DNA of 5,316 nucleotides, taken from NCBI GenBank assembly GCA_022360075.1, contig JAKSDN010001028.1:1-5316 (forward strand), given 5' to 3'. This document shows, in pieces, positions 1 to 5,316 of this stretch. The translations under genes were made by a program, and so were the position numbers. The stretch is from Kiloniellales bacterium (GTDB lineage Bacteria; Pseudomonadota; Alphaproteobacteria; Kiloniellales; JAKSDN01). The notes below the pieces were generated by a model. It ran no database searches and was not told the origin of the DNA. It saw only the letters and a program-made list of their open reading frames with translations. Within the stretch, counting starts at the first letter, position 1, and every line of letters starts with the position of its first letter.

Positions 1-815
1 CCCTGGTCGATCGCGATGTCGACCAGCACCGAGCCCGGACGCATCTGGCGGACCATGTCGCGGGTGACCAACTTCGGCGCCGCCGCGCCGGGCACGAGCA
101 CGGCCCCGATCACGAGATCGGCGCCCATGACGTGCTGCTCGATCGCATCGACCGTCGAGTAAATCGTGTTCAGCATCGGCCCGAACTGCAGGTCGAGCTC
201 GTAGAGCCGCGGCAGCGAGCGGTCGATCACCGTGACATGGGCTTCCATGCCCATGGCCATGCGCGCGGCATTGGTGCCGGAGACGCCGCCGCCGATGATC
301 ACCACGCGGGCCGCGGCCACGCCGGGCACGCCGCCCAGCAGCATGCCGGAGCCGCCCTGCTCTTTCTCCAGGCAGTGCGCGCCGACCTGCACCGACATGC
401 GGCCGGCGACCTCGCTCATCGGCGAGAGCAGCGGCAGCCCGCCGCGGTTGTTGGTGACCGTCTCGTAAGCGATCGCGATCGAGCCCGAGTCGATCAGGCC
501 CTTGGTCTGAGCCTCGTCCGGCGCGAGATGCAGGTAGGTGAAGAGCACCTGGCCCGACCGCAGGCGGGCGTATTCCTCCGGCTGCGGCTCCTTCACCTTC
601 ACGACCATCTCGGCCTCGGCGAAGATCTCGTCAGCCGACGAGCGGATCGACGCGCCGGCGCGCTCGAAGTCCTCGTCGCTGAAGCCGATCCCCGCGCCGG
701 CTCCGGCCTCGACGATGATCTTGTGTCCGTGATGGGCAAGCTCACGCACGGATGACGGCACGAGCCCCACCCTGTACTCGTGAGTTTTCACCTCCTTGGG
801 CACCCCGACCAACAT
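1..815 (-). CDS. ald: Alanine dehydrogenase, N-terminal 271 codons (3' end cut by window edge)
   Basis: This is NAD-dependent L-alanine dehydrogenase, which interconverts L-alanine with pyruvate, ammonium and NADH in the cytoplasm. The visible protein begins [20 protein letters not shown] and covers about 271 of the roughly 370 residues usual for the family. The residues known from the Mycobacterium and Phormidium enzymes fall at the same numbers here: substrate-binding R15 and K75, catalytic H96, and D270 in VLVDIAIDQ at the very edge. The Rossmann nucleotide-binding loop GGGVSG is at 175-180, and D198 (VTVID) is the expected NAD ribose ligand. The [14 protein letters not shown] and LLGGVPGV signatures are also present. 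The ATG at 813-815 is preceded by a strong Shine-Dalgarno, and homologues start at the same point. The gene lies 47 nt after the flavoprotein gene with no terminator between, so co-transcription is likely. No frameshift or missing key residue is seen. The identification is very secure; only the last quarter is unseen. Confidence 0.96.
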   Translation of the reverse strand, partial: MLVGVPKEVKTHEYRVGLVPSSVRELAHHGHKIIVEAGAGAGIGFSDEDFERAGASIRSSADEIFAEAEMVVKVKEPQPEEYARLRSGQVLFTYLHLAPDEAQTKGLIDSGSIAIAYETVTNNRGGLPLLSPMSEVAGRMSVQVGAHCLEKEQGGSGMLLGGVPGVAAARVVIIGGGVSGTNAARMAMGMEAHVTVIDRSLPRLYELDLQFGPMLNTIYSTVDAIEQHVMGADLVIGAVLVPGAAAPKLVTRDMVRQMRPGSVLVDIAIDQ

Positions 816-823
816 TCCAACTT

Positions 824-829
824 CCCTCC
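824..829 (-). promoter_or_regulatory. Shine-Dalgarno of ald
   Basis: On the minus strand this reads GGAGGG, 8 nt before the ald ATG. It fixes the start, and it closely resembles the site in front of the upstream flavoprotein gene. It lies in the 47-nt gap between the two genes. Confidence 0.85.
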
Positions 830-862
830 GTTTATCCGCGCTTGTTGCGCTTTGATCTGATC

Positions 863-3313
863 TTACGCGCGCGCCCGTTCGCCCTTCGGATCGTATAGCG
901 GGCGCAGGCTGGCGCGCGCCGGATAGCGTTCGCAAGCAACCTCGATCTCGTAACGTCCCGAGGTCACGAAGTCACGGTCAATGGGCTCGGCATGCTTGAC
1001 GTAGCCGAGACCGACCGCAGCACCGAGATGGTGTCCATAGTTGCCGGAGGTGAGGTAGCCGACAAGCGCGCCGTCGCGGTATATCGGCTCGTTGTGATAG
1101 AGCAGCGGCTCGGGGTCCTCGAGCGCGAACTGGACCAGGCGCTTGGTGAGCCCCGCCTCCTTCTGGCGCAGCAGGGCGTCGCGGCCGATGAAGGGGATGT
1201 TCTTGTCGAAGCGGCAGGCGAAGCCCAGCCCCGCCTCGAGCGGCGTGTCCTCGTCGGTGATGTCGTGGCCCCAGTGGCGGAAGGCCTTCTCGAGCCGGCA
1301 GGAGTCGAGCACGTGCATGCCGGCCAGGCGCAGGCCCAGATCGGCGCCCGCCTCGACCAGCGCATCGAACACGCCCTGAGCGAACTCGCTCGGAATGTAG
1401 AGCTCCCAGCCGAGTTCGCCGACGTAGGTGATCCGCGTGGCGCGGACCCGGGCGTAGCGCAGCTCGATCTCTTGCGAGGTGCCGAAGGGAAAGGCCGCGT
1501 TCGACAGATCCGCGTCGGTCACGCGGGACAGCAGCTCCCGGCTGTTGGGCCCCATCAGGCCGATCACCGCCTGGGCCGAGGTGATGTCGGTGACGACAGC
1601 ATGCGCCTCCGCAGGGATGTTGCGGTTCAGCCAGGTGAAGTCGCGGGTCGCGACCGCGGCGCCGGTGACCACGAGATAGGCGTCCTCGCGCAGACGAGTC
1701 ACGGTCAGATCCGCCTCGATACCGCCGCGCTCGTTGAGCCACTGGGTGTAGACGACCTTGCCCTCGGGCACGGCCACGTCGTTGGCGCAGACGCGCTGCA
1801 GCACGCCCTCGGCGTCGCGCCCCTGGACCAGGAACTTGGCGAAGGAGCTCTGGTCGAACAGCGCCACGGCCTCACGCACCGCCTTATGCTCCTCGGCGGC
1901 ATAGGCGAACCAGTTCTGGCGCTTGTAGCTATAGGCATAGCGCGGCTCGCCGCCGTTCGGCGCGAACCAGTTGGCCCGCTCCCAACCGGCCACCTCGCCG
2001 AAGCAGGCGCCGTGCTCCTTCAAGCGGCTGTGGAGCGGCGACAGGCGCACGTTGCGCGCCGTCTCGTACTGCCGGTAGGGCCAATGCATGGCATAGAGCA
2101 GGCCGAGCGACTCCTCGGCCCGCGCGGCGAGATAGCGGCGGTTGCCTTGGAACGGGCTCATGCGCCGGATGTCGACGTCCCAGAGATCCATCGGCGGATG
2201 GCCCTCGACGATCCAGTCCGCCATGACTTTGCCGGCACCGCCAGCCGACTGGATGCCGATGGAGTTGAAGCCGGCGGCGACGAAGAAATTCCGTAGCTCC
2301 GGCGCTTCGCCCAGCATGTAGCGGACGTCGGGCGTGAAGCTCTCCGGGCCGTTGAAGAAGGTCCGGATACCGGCGGTCTCGAGCAGCGGCACGCGCTTCA
2401 TGGCATGCTCGAGGATCGGCTCGAAATGCTCGAAGTCCTCGGGCAGCTCGTCGAAGGAGAAGTCTTCGGGAATGCCGTCGAGCGCCCAGGGCTTGGCGTT
2501 CGGCTCGAAGGCGCCGAGCAGCAGCTTGCCGGCGTCCTCCTTGAAGTAGGCGCAGCCGCCCGGGTCGCGCAGCACCGGCAGATCGCGCGGCAGGCCATCG
2601 ATCTCCTCGGTGACGATGTAGAAGTGCTCGCAGGCCTGGAGCGGCACGTTGACGCCGGCCATGCGGCCCACCTCGCGGCCCCACATGCCGGCGCAGTTGA
2701 CGACGAACTCCGCCTCGATCGTGCCCTGGTCGGTGACGACGCCGGTGACCCGCCCCTTGGCGGTCAGCACATCGGTCACCTTGATGCCCTCGACGATCGC
2801 GGCGCCGCCCATGCGCGCGCCCTTGGCCAGGGCCATCGCGGTATCGGTCGGGTTGGTCTGGCCGTCCTTGGGCAGGAAGACGGCGCCCACGACGTCGTCG
2901 ACATTGAGCGAGGGCCAAAGATCGCGGGCCTCGCTTGGGCCGATCACGTGAACCTCGAGGTCGCAGGTCCGCGCCATGGAGGCGCCGCGCTTCAGCTCCT
3001 CGAAGCGCTCGGCGTCGGAGGCGACCGACAGGCTGCCGTTCTGCTTGAAGCCGGTCGCCTGACCGGTCTCCGCCTCGAGCGTGGTGTAAAGTTCGGTCGT
3101 GTACTTGGCCAAGCGCGTCAGGTTGGACGTCGCGCGCAGTTGCCCGACCAGCCCGGCGGCATGCCAGGTCGTGCCGCAGGTGAGCTGCTTGCGCTCGAGC
3201 AGCACGACGTCACGCCAGCCCAGCTTGGTCAGGTGGTAGGCGACCGAGCAGCCGACGATGCCGCCGCCGACGATCACCACGCGTGCCTGGCTCGGCAAGG
3301 ATTTCGATGCCAA
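863..3313 (-). CDS. FAD-dependent oxidoreductase with C-terminal GcvT domain (dimethylglycine/sarcosine dehydrogenase family)
   Basis: A complete 816-residue protein, the usual length for bacterial members of this family. Residues about 11-375 form a DAO-type FAD domain, with RVVIVGGGIVG (dinucleotide loop G16-G21), ribose-binding E40, and a closing segment FNSIGIQSAGGAGK (349-362). TTWHAAGL (48-55) matches the motif whose histidine carries covalent FAD in mammalian dimethylglycine dehydrogenase, so H51 is the probable flavin attachment site. A short linker domain (about 380-435) is followed by an aminomethyltransferase (GcvT) fold. That fold shows GGIEADLTVTR (530-540; D535 near the expected folate-site acid), TYVGELGWELY (629-639) and a C-terminal barrel ending YDPKGERARA. 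Family members oxidise an N-methyl amine at the flavin and capture the released one-carbon unit on tetrahydrofolate as 5,10-methylene-THF. The substrate (dimethylglycine, sarcosine or a relative) cannot be fixed from sequence, as alphaproteobacteria carry many paralogues. The start is TTG at 3311-3313: a TGA lies in frame five codons upstream, a strong Shine-Dalgarno precedes the TTG, and the first in-frame ATG is far inside the FAD domain. It is probably co-transcribed with ald. Confidence 0.92.
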   Translation of the reverse strand: MASKSLPSQARVVIVGGGIVGCSVAYHLTKLGWRDVVLLERKQLTCGTTWHAAGLVGQLRATSNLTRLAKYTTELYTTLEAETGQATGFKQNGSLSVASDAERFEELKRGASMARTCDLEVHVIGPSEARDLWPSLNVDDVVGAVFLPKDGQTNPTDTAMALAKGARMGGAAIVEGIKVTDVLTAKGRVTGVVTDQGTIEAEFVVNCAGMWGREVGRMAGVNVPLQACEHFYIVTEEIDGLPRDLPVLRDPGGCAYFKEDAGKLLLGAFEPNAKPWALDGIPEDFSFDELPEDFEHFEPILEHAMKRVPLLETAGIRTFFNGPESFTPDVRYMLGEAPELRNFFVAAGFNSIGIQSAGGAGKVMADWIVEGHPPMDLWDVDIRRMSPFQGNRRYLAARAEESLGLLYAMHWPYRQYETARNVRLSPLHSRLKEHGACFGEVAGWERANWFAPNGGEPRYAYSYKRQNWFAYAAEEHKAVREAVALFDQSSFAKFLVQGRDAEGVLQRVCANDVAVPEGKVVYTQWLNERGGIEADLTVTRLREDAYLVVTGAAVATRDFTWLNRNIPAEAHAVVTDITSAQAVIGLMGPNSRELLSRVTDADLSNAAFPFGTSQEIELRYARVRATRITYVGELGWELYIPSEFAQGVFDALVEAGADLGLRLAGMHVLDSCRLEKAFRHWGHDITDEDTPLEAGLGFACRFDKNIPFIGRDALLRQKEAGLTKRLVQFALEDPEPLLYHNEPIYRDGALVGYLTSGNYGHHLGAAVGLGYVKHAEPIDRDFVTSGRYEIEVACERYPARASLRPLYDPKGERARA

Positions 3314-3469
3314 GACTCCCTCCCTTCAGCCTCTCCGGACCGCTCTTCTTGAAACCGCAATGACCGTGGGGTCGTCGGGCTCGGGCCAGACGATTCATGA
3401 GCAGAATGGGTGGAACGGGCGGGTTTCAGATGACCCTGAAGGCCGCGGTTTTGACCTTAAGCGACAGCG
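3314..3469. other. Intergenic gap, probable leader/promoter region of the flavoprotein gene
   Basis: This 156-nt stretch separates the phosphatase stop from the flavoprotein start and is the longest non-coding piece in the window. Besides the Shine-Dalgarno next to the TTG, it holds a weak dyad, TTCAG-(6 nt)-CTGAA at 3425-3440, whose arms pair for only 5 bp. I see no clear -35/-10 pair and no terminator with a T tract after the phosphatase. Short readings through it on either strand look non-coding. A promoter for the flavoprotein-ald pair may lie here, but that is inferred only from the gap length. Confidence 0.4.
3319..3323 (-). promoter_or_regulatory. Shine-Dalgarno that decides the TTG start of the flavoprotein gene
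   Basis: The minus strand reads AAGGGAGGGAG just before the TTG at 3311-3313; its GGAGG core leaves a 5-nt spacer. An in-frame TGA at 3326-3328 rules out any longer reading, so this site together with the TTG defines the start. Confidence 0.8.
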
Positions 3470-4294
3470 TTAGACCGCGATGGGATCCGGCGCGAAGAGC
3501 GCCGCATGCAGGGCCTGCCAGCTTTCGGCATCCGGCGCCATGAGCAGGCCGGGACCGGCGAACTCGGCCGGGTCGTAGGGCCGGTCGTCGAGCGTCCGCG
3601 CCCAACCGCCGGCCTCCCGGTGGATCAGAATGCCTGGCGCATGGTCCCAGGGCATCATGCGCGAGAACAGCGTGTAGTGCATCTCGCCGGCCGCCAGGCG
3701 CAGGTATTCCGCGCCGGCACAGCGCAGGCTCTTGATCGCGCCCACGCGCTCGCGCCGCTCGCGGACCCTCTGGGCCAGCTCGGCCCCGATGCTATTGCCG
3801 GCGTGGAGCGTGCCGCGCATCGATCCGACCGGGGCGGCCTTGGCCGCCGTGAGCCGCCGGCTGCCGATCCAGGCCCCCTGCCCCGCCTCGGCCACGGCGG
3901 TCCGCCCGGCGACCGGCTCGTGGATCCAGCTCGCCAAGACCTGGCCCGCGCGCGCCAGCGCCACCATGACCGCGAAGGCGGGCCGGCCTTCGGAGAAGTT
4001 GACCGTGCCATCCACGGGATCGATGACCCAGGCGGGCGCCGCTTCCTTCAGACGGGCGAGCAGCTTCGGCTCCGCATGGGCCGCCTCCTCGCCCACGACG
4101 ACCGATCCGGGCAGGAGATCCAGGAGGCGACGGCTGAGGCGCGCCTCGCAGGCCTCGTCGGCGACCGTGACCAGATCGCCGTCGGACTTGCGCCGCACGT
4201 CGCCGGCGGCGAGCGCGCGCCAGCGCGGCAGAACCTCTTCGGCCGCCGTCTCTTCGATCAGCGCCGTTACGCGGGAAACGTCTAGGCTGGTCAT
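3470..4294 (-). CDS. Inositol monophosphatase family protein
   Basis: A Mg-dependent phosphomonoesterase of the IMPase/FBPase/CysQ superfamily, cytoplasmic, with no signal peptide or membrane segment. Residues here are numbered from an upstream ATG at 4324, giving 284 residues; the preferred start is Met11 at 4294, giving 274. GDLVTVADEACE (49-60) is the N-terminal conserved patch. VVGEEA supplies metal ligand E79, and WVIDPVDGTVNF (99-110) is signature 1, with D102 and D105. WDHAPGILIHREAGG (226-240) is signature 2, with D227. These correspond to E70, D90, D93 and D220 of human IMPase, so the protein should be active. The substrate is open: inositol-1-phosphate, histidinol phosphate (HisN-type) or another sugar phosphate are all possible. 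Met11 (MTSLDVSRV) is preferred because it fits the usual N-terminus of the family, and because the ATG at 4324 touches the T tail of the groEL terminator, leaving no room for a ribosome site outside that hairpin. Neither ATG has a Shine-Dalgarno, so the longer form remains possible. The stop is TAA. Confidence 0.87.
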   Translation of the reverse strand: MTSLDVSRVTALIEETAAEEVLPRWRALAAGDVRRKSDGDLVTVADEACEARLSRRLLDLLPGSVVVGEEAAHAEPKLLARLKEAAPAWVIDPVDGTVNFSEGRPAFAVMVALARAGQVLASWIHEPVAGRTAVAEAGQGAWIGSRRLTAAKAAPVGSMRGTLHAGNSIGAELAQRVRERRERVGAIKSLRCAGAEYLRLAAGEMHYTLFSRMMPWDHAPGILIHREAGGWARTLDDRPYDPAEFAGPGLLMAPDAESWQALHAALFAPDPIAV

Positions 4295-4325
4295 GCGGGC
4301 AATATCGTCGGCACGGGCAGGCATG

Positions 4326-4353
4326 AAAAGGGCCGCGGACGGTGCCGCGGCCC
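4326..4353 (-). terminator. Intrinsic terminator after groEL
   Basis: On the minus strand GGGCCGCGG, a 6-nt loop CACCGT and CCGCGGCCC form a perfect 9-bp GC stem (4330-4353), followed at once by TTTT (4326-4329). It begins 25 nt past the groEL stop. The plus-strand reading has no T run after the stem, so it acts only for groEL. The T tail ends one base before a possible start codon (4324) of the phosphatase gene. Confidence 0.88.
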
Positions 4354-4378
4354 CTCGCAGACCCGATGTGGTCCGATG

Positions 4379-5316
<938 letters not shown>

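Noticed and set aside
132..755. Plus-strand frame of 207 codons opposite ald
   Set aside because: The minus-strand frame encodes a well-conserved alanine dehydrogenase with all catalytic residues; the plus frame has no motif.
838..850. GCGC-(5 nt)-GCGC inverted repeat between the flavoprotein gene and ald, considered as a terminator
   Set aside because: The stem is only 4 bp with no T tract on the minus strand; too weak to stop transcription.
992..2296. Long plus-strand reading frame (434 codons) opposite the flavoprotein gene, and a 315-codon one at 2405-3352
   Set aside because: Both lie antisense to a gene with clear domains. Their translations are H/R/A/G/L/V-rich with no recognisable motif, as expected for antisense frames of GC-rich coding DNA.
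3314..3396. Two GANTC sites (3314-3318, 3392-3396) in the gap, considered as a CcrM methylation-controlled promoter
   Set aside because: Two short sites in 156 nt are close to chance, and GANTC also occurs inside the coding regions; no recognisable promoter accompanies them.
3210..3398. Small minus-strand frame (62 codons) overlapping the flavoprotein start
   Set aside because: It runs out of frame into the FAD-domain coding region, is arginine-rich, and resembles no family.
3425..3440. TTCAG/CTGAA dyad as a possible operator
   Set aside because: The arms are only 5 nt and no regulator gene or matching second site is in the window.
3506..4285. Plus-strand reading frame of 259 codons opposite the phosphatase
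   Set aside because: It is an antisense shadow of the phosphatase, whose signature motifs are intact on the minus strand; the composition is low-complexity and no Shine-Dalgarno was noted.

Overview
The window looks like a piece of chromosome from a GC-rich alphaproteobacterium. The GroEL part has alphaproteobacterial signatures, including the [14 protein letters not shown] stretch and a tail ending GGMDF. Its [14 protein letters not shown] segment and the FAD-GcvT fusion enzyme next door suggest a Rhodospirillales-like lineage. That placement is inferred from remembered sequence patterns, not from a search. Coding density is high, and all four genes lie on the minus strand, so transcription runs from high to low coordinates.

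In transcription order: (1) the 3' part of groEL, the chaperonin large subunit, cut by the right edge (4379-5316). (2) A perfect 9-bp GC hairpin with a T tail, 25 nt past the groEL stop (4326-4353), a convincing intrinsic terminator. (3) An inositol-monophosphatase-family phosphatase (about 3470-4294), which begins almost on top of that terminator and has no Shine-Dalgarno at either candidate ATG. (4) A 156-nt gap (3314-3469), the only sizeable non-coding stretch. (5) An 816-residue flavoprotein of the dimethylglycine/sarcosine dehydrogenase family with a C-terminal GcvT folate module, starting at TTG behind a strong Shine-Dalgarno (863-3313). (6) After 47 nt, the first 271 codons of alanine dehydrogenase, ald, cut by the left edge (1-815).

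Functionally there are two groups. groEL is a housekeeping unit closed by its own terminator. The flavoprotein and ald probably form a short operon for amine or amino-acid catabolism. The flavoprotein would demethylate an N-methylated glycine-like substrate and pass the one-carbon unit to tetrahydrofolate; Ald would deaminate alanine, or possibly glycine, for carbon and nitrogen. The phosphatase between them has no clear functional link to either side.

I see no mobile element, CRISPR array, RNA gene, phage gene or new system. This is ordinary core-genome sequence; the items worth a second look are small ones concerning start codons, the terminator and gene pairing.
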